Shown here: piece after piece, positions 8,534 through 17,253 of the stretch
How the letters are laid out: each line of letters starts with the position of its first letter
Position numbering within the stretch: the stretch's first letter is position 1
Assembly: GCF_023913755.1 (NCBI RefSeq)
Contig: NZ_JAMXBJ010000050.1
Coordinates: forward strand, 310,001 to 374,000
DNA: 64,000 nt
Source: Pseudarthrobacter cellobiosi
GTDB lineage: Bacteria; Actinomycetota; Actinomycetes; Actinomycetales; Micrococcaceae
Reading direction: 5' to 3'
Position numbers and translations under genes: made by a program
Notes under the pieces: model-generated
Told to the model about the DNA's origin: nothing
The model's database searches: none
Seen by the model: only the letters and a program-made list of their open reading frames with translations

Positions 8534-9220
8534 TCACTGGCGGGCGAGCGCGCCGACAATGGCCGGCACGAGCGCACGGAAGGCCTGCCCGCGGTGGCTG
8601 ATGGCGTTCTTTTCCGCCGCTGACAATTCAGCGCAGCTGCGGTCCTCGCCGGCGGGCTGCAGCACGGGATCGTAGCCGAAGCCACCCTCACCGCGGGGTT
8701 CGCGCAGGAGGGTCCCCTCAAGCTGGCCGTACTCCACCACTTCGCGGCTCCCGGCACCCGGCCCCGGGACCGCCAAGGCCGCAGCGCAGACAAATGCGGC
8801 CCCCCGGTGCCCGTCCGGGACATCGGCGAGCTGGTCAAGCAGGAGCCTCAGGTTGGCGGCGTCGTCACCGTGCCGGCCGGACCAGCGCGCGGAAAAGATT
8901 CCCGGCGCCCCGCCGAGCACGTCCACGGCGAGCCCCGAATCGTCGGCAATGGCCACCAGGCCTGTGGCTTCGGCCACGGCCCGCGCCTTCAACAGCGCAT
9001 TCTCGGCGAACGTGACACCGGTTTCGACGACGTCAGGCGCACCTGCCGCCGCGGCGTCCACTACCTGGGTGTCGACGTCGAGCCCGGGGACCTGTCCGCG
9101 CAGCAGCTCGCGGAGCTCCTTGAGCTTGCCCTTGTTGTGCGTGGCCAGGACGAGGCGCGCTACAGGCGCGCCGCCATGTTCCGCGTTCATGGCGTTGCTG
9201 TTCACGGTGTTCAGGTTCAC
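8534..9220 (-). CDS. rdgB: dITP/XTP pyrophosphatase (RdgB/HAM1 family)
   Basis: House-cleaning enzyme that hydrolyses dITP, ITP and XTP to monophosphates, keeping deaminated purines out of nucleic acids. The 228 residues contain LATHNKGKLKEL near residue 24, IADDSGLAVDVLGG with the catalytic Asp, GEGGFGYDPVL and SHRGQAF. The GTG start overlaps the rph stop (GTGA). Homologues begin close to the LATHNKGK motif, so the true start may be one of the Met codons inside the first 20 codons. The pairing with rph is common in bacteria. Confidence 0.93.
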   Translation of the reverse strand: MNLNTVNSNAMNAEHGGAPVARLVLATHNKGKLKELRELLRGQVPGLDVDTQVVDAAAAGAPDVVETGVTFAENALLKARAVAEATGLVAIADDSGLAVDVLGGAPGIFSARWSGRHGDDAANLRLLLDQLADVPDGHRGAAFVCAAALAVPGPGAGSREVVEYGQLEGTLLREPRGEGGFGYDPVLQPAGEDRSCAELSAAEKNAISHRGQAFRALVPAIVGALARQ

Positions 9221-9975
9221 AGTGCGTCGGCGAGGGTTTCGCGCTGGATCGCCGCCAGGGCGGTGGTGCCCAGGAGGGCCAGGTCCAGCAGCTGGTTCAG
9301 CTCGTCCCGGTCGAAGGGAGCACCCTCTGCGGTGCCCTGGACTTCCACGAACTTCCCGGATCCGGTGACCACCACGTTCATGTCGGTTTCGGCGCGGACG
9401 TCCTCAACGTAGGGCAGGTCCAGCATGGGCACGCCGTCGATGATGCCCACCGAAACCGCTGCGATCGTGTCGATGAGGGGCTGGGCGTTCTTGGCGATCA
9501 GCTTGTTGTCGCGGGCGAAGCGGATGGCGTCCGCCAGTGCCACGTAGGCGCCGGTGATGGCCGCGGTGCGCGTTCCGCCGTCGGCCTGGAGGACGTCGCA
9601 GTCCAGGACGATCGTGTTTTCGCCCAGGGCCTTGGTGTCAATGATGGAACGCAGCGAGCGTCCGATCAGCCGGGAAATCTCGTGGGTCCGCCCGCCGATT
9701 TTCCCCTTGACCGATTCGCGGTCGGAACGGGTATTGGTGGCCCGGGGAAGCATGGCGTACTCCGCCGTGACCCAGCCGCGGCCTTCGCCCTTGAGCCAGC
9801 GCGGCACGCCTGCCGTCAGGGACGCCGTGCACAGGACCCTGGTGTTGCCGAACTCGATGAGGGCCGATCCCTCGGCCTGCTTGGACCATCCGCGGGTGAT
9901 GCTGATGGGGCGGAGCTGGTCGGGGGCGCGGCCATCGGCGCGCACTACGGGCACTGCGGTTGCTTCAGAAGTCAT
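9217..9975 (-). CDS. rph: Ribonuclease PH
   Basis: Phosphate-dependent 3'-5' exoribonuclease that trims tRNA 3' ends. Length 252. Hallmarks are the N-terminal RPISITRGWSKQAEGS, the phosphate-binding region TNTRSDRESVKGKIGGR, and QADGGTRTAAITGA. It is preceded by its own TAAGCT hexamer and coupled to rdgB by a 4-base overlap. The order murI, MBL hydrolase, rph, rdgB matches M. tuberculosis. Confidence 0.96.
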   Translation of the reverse strand: MTSEATAVPVVRADGRAPDQLRPISITRGWSKQAEGSALIEFGNTRVLCTASLTAGVPRWLKGEGRGWVTAEYAMLPRATNTRSDRESVKGKIGGRTHEISRLIGRSLRSIIDTKALGENTIVLDCDVLQADGGTRTAAITGAYVALADAIRFARDNKLIAKNAQPLIDTIAAVSVGIIDGVPMLDLPYVEDVRAETDMNVVVTGSGKFVEVQGTAEGAPFDRDELNQLLDLALLGTTALAAIQRETLADAL

Positions 9976-9981
9976 GCCTTT

Positions 9982-9987
9982 AGCTTA
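9982..9987 (-). promoter_or_regulatory. -10 hexamer of a leaderless rph start
   Basis: TAAGCT on the minus strand, six bases before the rph ATG. It gives rph-rdgB a promoter separate from murI. Confidence 0.45.
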
Positions 9988-10062
9988 TCGACTCACGGCG
10001 AGCCGTCCCGCCGCAGAGCGTGCAGCGGACCAGCCAGCGCCGTGTGCCAGAGGGGCAGCGGG

Positions 10063-10860
10063 TCAGACGGTGTAGTGCACACCGGCCACGGCAACGGCCA
10101 CGTCGCCGCCGAACACGGGGCGCGCTTCGGCCATAACAGTGGTGGGCGATGTCCAGACGGGGATGTGCGTGAGCAGCAGCCGGCGTGCGCCCGCGCTCTC
10201 TGCCGCCTCGCCAGCGCGTTTTCCGGTCAGGTGGACATCCTTGATGTCGTCGTCGCGGCCTTCCTCAAAGGCGGCCTCGCACAGGAACAGGTCAGCGTCC
10301 TTTGCCGCTTCCTCCAGCCCGGCACAGGAATCGGTGTCCCCTGAATAGGTCAGGACCCGGCTGACCGGGTTGCCCTGCTTGTCCGGTTCGGTCACTTCCA
10401 CCCGCAGGGCGTAGGCCTCCTCCACGGGGTGGTTCACCGCGAACGGCGTCACCGTGAACGGCCCCACCGTGACGGATTCCCGTTCGGTCCAGTTGGTGAA
10501 GTCGAATTCCTCGTGCATCCCCGGATCCAGCTCCAGGCCGTAGGCGGTGGCCATCCGGTCCGCCGTCGCGGCGGGGCCCCACACAGGAATCCTGCCTCGT
10601 CCCCAGCCGCCGGGCTTCCAGCGGACCGCCACGTGCAGGCCGCACAGGTCCATGCAGTGGTCCGGGTGCAGGTGGGTCAGGAAGATCGCGTCGATGTCCT
10701 CAAGGTCCGTGTAGCGCTGGATGGCACCCAAGGCTCCGCTGCCAAGGTCCATCACGATCTTCCACGTCCGCTCGCCGTCGTTGGCGGTCAGGAGGTAGCA
10801 GGACGCCGGGGAGCCCGGGCCGGGAAACGAGCCGGTGCAGCCGACGATGGTGAGCTTCAC
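10063..10860 (-). CDS. Metallo-beta-lactamase-fold hydrolase (Rv1339/CpdP-like)
   Basis: A 265-residue MBL-fold phosphodiesterase with the metal motif THLHPDHCMD near residue 62, a conserved YSGDTDSC, and a late LLTHIPVW. By position after murI and before rph it corresponds to M. tuberculosis Rv1339, which has been reported to degrade cyclic nucleotides. A RNase Z-like or other phosphodiesterase role cannot be excluded from sequence. It overlaps the murI stop by 4 bases, so it is likely cotranscribed with murI. Confidence 0.82.
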   Translation of the reverse strand: MKLTIVGCTGSFPGPGSPASCYLLTANDGERTWKIVMDLGSGALGAIQRYTDLEDIDAIFLTHLHPDHCMDLCGLHVAVRWKPGGWGRGRIPVWGPAATADRMATAYGLELDPGMHEEFDFTNWTERESVTVGPFTVTPFAVNHPVEEAYALRVEVTEPDKQGNPVSRVLTYSGDTDSCAGLEEAAKDADLFLCEAAFEEGRDDDIKDVHLTGKRAGEAAESAGARRLLLTHIPVWTSPTTVMAEARPVFGGDVAVAVAGVHYTV

Positions 10861-11885
10861 AGGGCAGGTCCTCCGGCCCGGTGGGCGCCCACAAAGTTCG
10901 AAATCCGCGGTCCCGACGACGACTGCCGGGCGCTGGCGGTCTGCGCGGCCGCGATCATCTCGGGGGTGATCCGCGCCAGGCTGCCGGTGGGGTACTGGGC
11001 CGCCACATGGTCCACGTGCCGGACGGACAGGACCTCTGGCCCCAGGAAACGGCGGGCCAGCGTTTCGAACTGGCCGGCGTCACCGGTGGCGATGAAGTGG
11101 TGTTCCGGCGGTGTTAGAGCAGTGCGCTGAAGGTCGTGGGTGGCTAGGGCCCGGTACACGTCCTTCGCCGTTTCCTCCGCGCTGGACACGAGCGTCACGG
11201 CGTCGCCCATCACGAACGAAATGACGCCGGTCAGCAGCGGATAGTGCGTGCAGCCCAGCACCACGGTGTCCACGCCTGCCGCCTTCAGCGGTGCCAGGTA
11301 CTCTTCGGCAATAGCCAGCAAGGCGGGTCCGGTGGTGATCCCGGCCTCCACGTAGCTCACGAACTCAGGGCAGGCCACGGACGTGATCGCCAGGTCCGGC
11401 GCGGCGGCGAACGTGTCTTCGTAAGCCCGTGAACCAACGGTGGCGGAGGTTCCGATGACGCCGATTCGCCCGCTGCGGGTGGCAGCGACAGCCCGCCGGA
11501 CGGCCGGCTGGATCACCTCGATGACGGGGATGCCGTATTTCGCCGTGTACCGCTCGCGGGCGTCCCTCAGGACAGCGGCCGACGCCGAGTTGCAGGCAAT
11601 GGTCAGCAGCTTGACGCCGGAGTCCACCAGTTCGTCCATCACGCCCAGGGCGTTGGCGCGGACTTCGGCAATGGGCAAGGGCCCGTAGGGCCCGTTGGCG
11701 GTATCCCCCACATAGAGGATGGACTCGTTGGGGAGCTGGTCGATGATGGACCGCGCCACGGTCAGTCCTCCGACACCGGAATCAAAGACGCCGATGGGTC
11801 GGGACCCCATCTGGCCGGTGGTGCTACTGGCTGCGGAGTCCGATGTGGCTGCGGCTGACGGATCCATGCTCGAGGCTGTAGTCAT
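10857..11885 (-). CDS. murI: Glutamate racemase
   Basis: Makes D-glutamate for peptidoglycan. The two catalytic cysteines are visible in TIACNSASA and LGCTHYPLL, with the substrate loop GVFDSGVGGLTVA. The ATG at 11885 gives 342 residues with a 35-residue Ser/Ala/Thr-rich N-terminal extension. The upstream GTG at 11927 is open too but less likely. A TATCCT lies nine bases before the ATG, slightly farther than in the leaderless genes. First gene of a unit with the MBL hydrolase. Confidence 0.94.
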   Translation of the reverse strand: MTTASSMDPSAAATSDSAASSTTGQMGSRPIGVFDSGVGGLTVARSIIDQLPNESILYVGDTANGPYGPLPIAEVRANALGVMDELVDSGVKLLTIACNSASAAVLRDARERYTAKYGIPVIEVIQPAVRRAVAATRSGRIGVIGTSATVGSRAYEDTFAAAPDLAITSVACPEFVSYVEAGITTGPALLAIAEEYLAPLKAAGVDTVVLGCTHYPLLTGVISFVMGDAVTLVSSAEETAKDVYRALATHDLQRTALTPPEHHFIATGDAGQFETLARRFLGPEVLSVRHVDHVAAQYPTGSLARITPEMIAAAQTASARQSSSGPRISNFVGAHRAGGPAL

Positions 11886-11993
11886 GATTATTCGAGGATA
11901 GGTCTTCCCCGGGGCCGCAGCCATCACATTGTGGCGCCCGACTCATGTCAAATTTGTCACATTGGCGATCGAATCCCGGAACAGGACAGCTGT

Positions 11994-12560
11994 TCAGGCC
12001 CGTGAGTCCAGGGACTGAAGCATCGCTTGGACCAGTGATTCCTGAAGCCACGTGGTGAAGTTGTACACCAGGGCGAGGTAACTTTCCACGTCCTCGGCCT
12101 GGGACCAGTCCTGCATCAGGTGCACGTGTTCGGCGTCCTCTTCATCCCGGATATCCAGGCGTTCCGCCAGCACCAGGCGCACATCGTTCAGGGCCATGGA
12201 CCAGAACCTTGCCCCTTCGGCGGTGAGGACCACTTCGTCCCTGTCCAGGTCCAGCGCGGCGGCGCGCAGCGCGCCGATCTTGGTTTCCCGCAGCGAGCGC
12301 TCGGTGAGCTGGCGGAACTCCAGGGACGCGCCGTCGTCGTTCTTCATCACGTTGGGCAGCAACCGCTTAACGGCACGGTCCGTCGGTTCCTGGACGTCCA
12401 TATCCAGTCCGATCAGGGCAGCCAGCGGATCCTGGCTGGCGTGTTCGTCCGGCTGGAGCATGGAGATGACGTCGTCGATCAGGCTGCGGAGCAGTTCCCG
12501 TTCGGCAGGTTCCAGGAACCCGGTGATGCCCTTGAGCCCGGATTTGAATGCCTTAGCCAC
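11994..12560 (-). CDS. DUF2017 family protein
   Basis: A 188-residue protein with no membrane segment, rich in acidic residues. The GTG at 12560 overlaps the clpS stop by 8 bases, so translation is probably coupled. Recognised features are a GFLEPAERELLRSLIDDVI start and the tail YLALVYNFTTWLQESLV. The family is of unknown function and follows clpS in other Actinobacteria (as Rv1332 follows Rv1331). The fixed pairing suggests a role tied to ClpS-ClpC proteolysis, which is inference. Confidence 0.85.
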   Translation of the reverse strand: MAKAFKSGLKGITGFLEPAERELLRSLIDDVISMLQPDEHASQDPLAALIGLDMDVQEPTDRAVKRLLPNVMKNDDGASLEFRQLTERSLRETKIGALRAAALDLDRDEVVLTAEGARFWSMALNDVRLVLAERLDIRDEEDAEHVHLMQDWSQAEDVESYLALVYNFTTWLQESLVQAMLQSLDSRA

Positions 12561-12945
12561 GTTTCCCCTTGCCCTGCCCGGACCCGCCGGTTTTTCCTGA
12601 GTTTTTGGAGTTTCCACCATTCCCGCCGGAGGCCTTTTCCACGGTGGCCCAGAGGCCGAAGCCGTGCATGGCCACGGCATGCCGCTCAACCTGTTCCTTG
12701 CTGCCGTGGGCAACAATGGACCGGCCTTTCTTGTGGACTTCCATCATGAGCTTGTTGGCTTTGGACTCGGAGTAGCCGAAGTAGCTTTGGAAGACATAGC
12801 TGACGTAGCTCATCAGGTTGACGGGATCGTTCCAGATCACCAGGTTCCAAGGGATGTCCGGGGCGGTCAGGGAGTCGGTGGACGCCTCTGTCCCGGTCCG
12901 GGTGCCCTCCTGTGTATCAGGGCCGAGCGCAACGCTTAAGGTCAT
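12553..12945 (-). CDS. clpS: ATP-dependent Clp protease adapter ClpS
   Basis: N-end-rule adapter that delivers substrates with destabilising N-terminal residues to the ClpC/ClpA unfoldase. The binding pocket motif WNDPVNLMSYVSYVF sits near residues 38-52 and MMEVHKKGRSIV follows. At 130 residues it is longer than typical because of a Gly/Lys/Ser-rich C-terminal tail of about 27 residues (GGNGGNSKNSG...) that looks disordered. Start at 12945 is supported by TAGAAT six bases upstream. Confidence 0.94.
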   Translation of the reverse strand: MTLSVALGPDTQEGTRTGTEASTDSLTAPDIPWNLVIWNDPVNLMSYVSYVFQSYFGYSESKANKLMMEVHKKGRSIVAHGSKEQVERHAVAMHGFGLWATVEKASGGNGGNSKNSGKTGGSGQGKGKRG

Positions 12946-12951
12946 CTGTCC

Positions 12952-12957
12952 ATTCTA
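12952..12957 (-). promoter_or_regulatory. -10 hexamer of a leaderless clpS start
   Basis: TAGAAT on the minus strand, six bases before the clpS ATG; divergent from the pncB promoter. Confidence 0.5.
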
Positions 12958-13028
12958 TGGGGATGCTGGGCCCACGCCGGCGAGGGCCCCGCGGCGAAGC
13001 GAAGCGAGACGCGGGAGCCGGTGGGGAC

Positions 13029-13034
13029 TAGAGT
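13029..13034 (+). promoter_or_regulatory. -10 hexamer of a leaderless pncB start
   Basis: TAGAGT followed by seven bases and the GTG at 13042. It decides in favour of 13042 over the in-frame GTGs at 13021 and 13033. Confidence 0.5.
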
Positions 13035-13041
13035 GAATTTT

Positions 13042-14370
13042 GTGAGTACCTCCGCCGGCTGGGACCATCCCCGCACGTCCTTTTACACAGACCACTACGA
13101 GCTGACCATGCTGCAGGCGTCGCTGCACTCGGGCGCCGCGCACCGCCGTTCGGTCTTCGAGGCCTTTGCCCGGCGCCTGCCGGACGGCCGGCGGTACGGG
13201 ATTGTGGCGGGAACGGGCCGCCTGCTGGAAGGCATCGCCGACTTCCGGTTCGGCGAAGCGGAGCTGGACTTCCTGGGCCGGACCGGCGTGGTCAACCAGG
13301 ACACCCTGGAATACCTGGCGAACTACCGTTTTTCCGGTGACATCTGGGGCTACCCGGAGGGCGAGGCGTACTTCCCCAACTCCCCCATCCTGATTGTCGA
13401 ATCAACATTTGCCGAAGCATGCATGCTGGAGACCTACCTGCTCTCGGTCCTGAACCATGACAGTGCCATCGCCTCCGCCGCATCCCGCATGATCACCGCG
13501 GCCGGCAACCGGCCCTGCATCGAGATGGGATCCCGCCGCACGCACGAGGAATCGGCAGCAGCGGCCGCCCGCGCCGCCGTCATCGCCGGATTCGACAGCA
13601 CCTCCAACCTCGAGGCCGGCATCCGCTACGGCATCAAGACCGTCGGGACCGCCGCGCACTCCTTCACGCTCCTGCATGACACCGAGCGGGACGCCTTTGA
13701 GGCGCAGATCGCCTCCCTCGGACCCGGCACCTCGCTGCTGGTGGACACTTACGACGTCGAAGCAGCCGTGCGTGCCGCCGTCGAGTTGGCTGGGCCCAAG
13801 CTGGGAGGCGTCCGGCTGGACTCCGGGGACCTCGTGGCCCAGGCCCAGTGGGTCCGGCGTCTCCTGGACGAGCTCGGCAACGTTAACACCAAGATCGTGG
13901 TCACCTCGGACCTGGACGAATACGCCATTGCCGCGCTGCAGTCCGCCCCCGTGGATTCCTACGGTGTGGGCACCTCGCTGGTCACCGGCTCCGGTGCGCC
14001 CACCGCCAGCATGGTCTACAAACTCGTCAGCCGCACCGACGACGCCGGCAACTTCGTCTCCGTGGCGAAGGCCGCCAAGAACAAAACCAGCATGGGCGGC
14101 CGGAAGTACGCGCTGCGCAAGCTCAACGAGCGGGGGGTGGCCACCCACGAAATCGTGGGCATCGGCCACCGCCCCGAAGACGACGGCAACGACCGGCCGC
14201 TGCTTCAGCAGTTTATGAAGAACGGCGAGCTGCTGCCGGGCTGGACCGGACACGAGGGTGTGGTCCGCGCCCGCCAGCGGCACGCGGACACCATGGCCGA
14301 ACTGCCCGGCGTCGTCAACCGCCTGCAGCGCGGCGAGCCTGCCATCCCCACCATCTACGAGGAGAACTGA
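13042..14370 (+). CDS. pncB: Nicotinate phosphoribosyltransferase
   Basis: Converts nicotinate and PRPP to nicotinate mononucleotide in the Preiss-Handler NAD salvage route. Its 442 residues contain the family opening FYTDHYELTML, the region GTAAHSF with the phosphorylated His, and the ribose-phosphate binding VRLDSGDLV. The stop shares one base with the pncA start (TGATG), so both salvage enzymes form one operon. Confidence 0.95.
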   Translation: MSTSAGWDHPRTSFYTDHYELTMLQASLHSGAAHRRSVFEAFARRLPDGRRYGIVAGTGRLLEGIADFRFGEAELDFLGRTGVVNQDTLEYLANYRFSGDIWGYPEGEAYFPNSPILIVESTFAEACMLETYLLSVLNHDSAIASAASRMITAAGNRPCIEMGSRRTHEESAAAAARAAVIAGFDSTSNLEAGIRYGIKTVGTAAHSFTLLHDTERDAFEAQIASLGPGTSLLVDTYDVEAAVRAAVELAGPKLGGVRLDSGDLVAQAQWVRRLLDELGNVNTKIVVTSDLDEYAIAALQSAPVDSYGVGTSLVTGSGAPTASMVYKLVSRTDDAGNFVSVAKAAKNKTSMGGRKYALRKLNERGVATHEIVGIGHRPEDDGNDRPLLQQFMKNGELLPGWTGHEGVVRARQRHADTMAELPGVVNRLQRGEPAIPTIYEEN

Positions 14371-15002
14371 TGTCCCGCGCCCTGATCATCATTGACGTCC
14401 AGAACGACTTCTGCGAGGGCGGCTCCCTGGCCGTGGCCGGCGGTGCCGATGTTGCCGGCGCCATCAGCGAGTACGTGGACGCCCATCACAACGAGTTCGA
14501 CCACATTGTTGCCACCCAGGACTGGCACATCGATCCCGGCGCGCATTTTTCCGACACGCCCGATCTCAAGGACAGCTGGCCGCGGCACTGCGTGGCCGGC
14601 ACGCGCGGCGCAGAACTCCATCCGGACCTGGACAGCGAATACATCCAGGCCTACTTCCAGAAGGGCCAGTTCGCCGCGGCGTACTCCGGCTTTGAGGGCC
14701 TGCTGGCACCTGAGGATGCCGTCCCCACCGGGGAACGCCAGCCGGGCGCCATGCCCGCTGACGCAGAAGCCTACGCACCGGCGGACAACGCCATCGGACT
14801 GGACGACTGGCTGCAAAGCCACGATGTGGAGGACGTTGTAGTGGTGGGGATCGCCACCGACTTCTGCGTGATGGCCACCTCGCTGGACGCGGTCCAGGCC
14901 GGCTACTCCGTCACGGTCATCCGCTCACTCACCGCCGGCATTGCCGAGGACCTGGAGGATGCCGTCGCCGAAATGGAGCTGGGCGGCGTCGAAGTCGCGT
15001 AA
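14370..15002 (+). CDS. pncA: Nicotinamidase (isochorismatase family)
   Basis: Hydrolyses nicotinamide to nicotinate, supplying the substrate for PncB encoded just upstream. Catalytic Asp is in IIDVQNDFCEGGSL, the metal ligands in DWHIDPGAHF, and the nucleophilic Cys in ATDFCVMATSLDA. Length 210, normal for the family. The gene ends three bases before the convergent helicase stop with no terminator between. Confidence 0.94.
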   Translation: MSRALIIIDVQNDFCEGGSLAVAGGADVAGAISEYVDAHHNEFDHIVATQDWHIDPGAHFSDTPDLKDSWPRHCVAGTRGAELHPDLDSEYIQAYFQKGQFAAAYSGFEGLLAPEDAVPTGERQPGAMPADAEAYAPADNAIGLDDWLQSHDVEDVVVVGIATDFCVMATSLDAVQAGYSVTVIRSLTAGIAEDLEDAVAEMELGGVEVA

Positions 15003-15005
15003 GTA

Positions 15006-16790
15006 CTACTTCCGGCCGATGAACCAGTCCTGGAGCTTCCGCAGCCTGGACTGAAGCTGTTCCTCGTTCGCCTGGGCCACTGGAGGGCCGCCGCAGACGG
15101 TCCGCAGCTTCGTGTGCACCACACCGTGCGGGGTTCCGGTCCGCGCCGACCAGGCCGCCACATTCTTGGCCAGTTCGTTGCGCAGGTCCATCAGCATCCG
15201 GTGGTCCGGTATGGCCGGCGCCGCGGCGGCCGGCTCGGCTGCCGGTGCGCGCCGGTTCTTGCGGTTGAGCTGTTCGTGCTGGCGCTGCCGCAGCAGCGTC
15301 CCCACCTGCTCGGCATCCAGCAGCCCGGGGATGCCCAGGAAGTCCAGTTCGTCCTCCGAGCCCACTTCTCCCCCGGTGCCGAACTCGCCGCCGTCGAACA
15401 ATACCCGGTCGAAGGACGCCTGTGAGTCGAGGGCCTCGAACTTGCCCTTGGTGAGGCTGTCGGACGCCTTGTCCTCCCGGTTGGCCTCTTCCATCAGCGA
15501 GTCCTCGGGATTGAACAGGCCGTCGCTGTCCTCTTTCTCGGGGCGGTCCAGCGCGTGGTCGCGTTCGGCCTCCATCGAGTTGGCCAGGGCCATCAGCTGC
15601 GGCACGGACGGCAGGAAGACCGAGGCCGTTTCGCCGCGTTTCCGGGCGCGCACAAAGCGGCCCACGGCCTGGGCGAAGAACAGCGGTGTGGAGGTGGACG
15701 TCGCGTAGACGCCGACGGAGAGCCGGGGCACGTCCACGCCTTCTGACACCATGCGGACGGCCACCATCCACCGTTTCTCGCTCACGGTGAATTCCTCGAT
15801 CTTGCTGGAGGCCTTGGCGTCGTCGGAAAGGATCACGGTGGGCGATTCGCCGGTGATCCTTTTAAGCTGTCCGGCATAGGCCCTGGCATCCTCGTGGTCC
15901 GTGGCGATGACCAGCCCGCCGGCGTCCGGAACGGTGCGGCGCACTTCGCTGAGGCGTTTGTCCGCCCCCGCCAGGACAGCGGGAATCCATTCCCCGGCCG
16001 GGTTCAGCGCCGTCCGCCACGCCTGCGATGTGATGTCCTTGGTGACCGCGGACTCGCCCAGTGAGGCCGCCATTTCCTCGCCGGCGCTGGTGCGCCACCG
16101 CATCTGGCCCGAGTAGGCCATGAACATGACCGGGCGCACCACGTGGTCACGCAGGGCATTGCCGTAGCCGTAGGTGTAGTCCGCTTTCGAGCGCCGGATG
16201 CCGTCCTTGTCCTGTGCGTATTCAACGAACGGGATGGGCGAGGTATCGGAGCGAAACGGCGTACCGGTCAGGGAGAGGCGCCGTGCCGCAGGGTCAAACG
16301 CTTCGCGGAGGCCGTCGCCCCAGGACAGGGCTTCGCCGCCGTGGTGGATCTCGTCAAGGATCACCAGCGTGCGGGCGGCCTCGGTCTTGGCGCGGTGCAG
16401 CATGGGTTTGCTGGCCACCTGCGCGTATGTGACAGCAACGCCAACAAAACCGCGGCCGTGCTGGCCATCGGAGTTCTTGAAGTTGGGGTCGATGGCGATG
16501 CCCACCTTGGCAGCGGCGTCGGCCCACTGCCGTTTCAGGTGGTCCGTGGGCGCCACGATGGTGACGCGGTTGACCGCCCCCGATTCGATGAGCATGGAGG
16601 CCACGCGCAGCGCGAAGGTGGTCTTGCCGGCGCCGGGAGTTGCTACGGCCAGGAAGTCGCGGGGATCGGTCCTGAAGTAGAGGTCAAGGGCTTGCTGCTG
16701 CCAGGCACGGAGTTTTTGGGCGGTTCCCCATGCTGCGCGTTCCGGATAAGCCGGTGGCAGGGTGGGGCCGCCAAAGAGCGTCTCCGTCAC
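15006..16790 (-). CDS. Superfamily II DEAD/DEAH-box helicase
   Basis: A 594-residue SF2 ATPase of the type III restriction/ERCC3-like group. Motif I ATPGAGKTTFA is near residue 50, motif II is DEIHHGG, motif III-like is SLTGTPFRSD, and motif VI is QAVGRFVRARK. The C-terminal 170 residues are acidic and Gln/Arg-rich without a known domain. Its GTG start shares one base with the DUF3039 stop, so the two genes are an operon. The substrate is unknown; a role in DNA repair or nucleic acid remodelling is a guess. Confidence 0.88.
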   Translation of the reverse strand: MTETLFGGPTLPPAYPERAAWGTAQKLRAWQQQALDLYFRTDPRDFLAVATPGAGKTTFALRVASMLIESGAVNRVTIVAPTDHLKRQWADAAAKVGIAIDPNFKNSDGQHGRGFVGVAVTYAQVASKPMLHRAKTEAARTLVILDEIHHGGEALSWGDGLREAFDPAARRLSLTGTPFRSDTSPIPFVEYAQDKDGIRRSKADYTYGYGNALRDHVVRPVMFMAYSGQMRWRTSAGEEMAASLGESAVTKDITSQAWRTALNPAGEWIPAVLAGADKRLSEVRRTVPDAGGLVIATDHEDARAYAGQLKRITGESPTVILSDDAKASSKIEEFTVSEKRWMVAVRMVSEGVDVPRLSVGVYATSTSTPLFFAQAVGRFVRARKRGETASVFLPSVPQLMALANSMEAERDHALDRPEKEDSDGLFNPEDSLMEEANREDKASDSLTKGKFEALDSQASFDRVLFDGGEFGTGGEVGSEDELDFLGIPGLLDAEQVGTLLRQRQHEQLNRKNRRAPAAEPAAAAPAIPDHRMLMDLRNELAKNVAAWSARTGTPHGVVHTKLRTVCGGPPVAQANEEQLQSRLRKLQDWFIGRK

Positions 16791-17122
16791 TACTTGTTGT
16801 TGCCCGAGTCCCCTCCGGGACCCTTGCCGCCGTCGTTCCCCGGGCGGAGGCCGTCATAAACCTCTTTGCACATGGGGCACACCGGGAACTTCTGCGGATC
16901 CCGGCCCGGCGTCCACACTTTGCCGCACAGGGCAATGACAGGATCACCCGTCAGCGCGGATTCCATGATTTTTTCCTTGCGCACGTAGTGCGAGAAGCGT
17001 TCCCGGTCACCGGGCTCCACTTCCTGGCGCAGCTCTTCGCGCTCGATGGTTGCCGTGGACGTTCCAGCCCCGGAAAGCTCGCGCATCGGGTCGTTTTCGA
17101 GAGGGTCCGTCATGCTAGTCAT
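16790..17122 (-). CDS. DUF3039 family protein
   Basis: A small 110-residue actinobacterial protein. The conserved block GDRERFSHYVRKEKIMES is followed by VIALCGKVWTPGRDP and VCPMCKEVYDGL. The three cysteines (one single, one CxxC) suggest a zinc site. The ATG at 17122 is preceded by TAAGAT at seven bases, so translation starts MTSMTDP. Its tail is Gly-rich. Function unknown; it is coupled to the helicase gene. Confidence 0.85.
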   Translation of the reverse strand: MTSMTDPLENDPMRELSGAGTSTATIEREELRQEVEPGDRERFSHYVRKEKIMESALTGDPVIALCGKVWTPGRDPQKFPVCPMCKEVYDGLRPGNDGGKGPGGDSGNNK

Positions 17123-17129
17123 GGCATCC

Positions 17130-17135
17130 ATCTTA
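17130..17135 (-). promoter_or_regulatory. -10 hexamer of a leaderless DUF3039-helicase transcript
   Basis: TAAGAT on the minus strand, seven bases before the ATG at 17122. Confidence 0.5.
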
Positions 17136-17253
17136 GCGTCCCGGGACGGAGGACGTTCCACGGCGGGAGGACCGTTTTGCGCTCACTGCACCCGCCGCCG
17201 TCGGCTGTTCCGCGCAACGCCGCTACGCACCCGCCCGTGGTGTGTGGCCGGAA

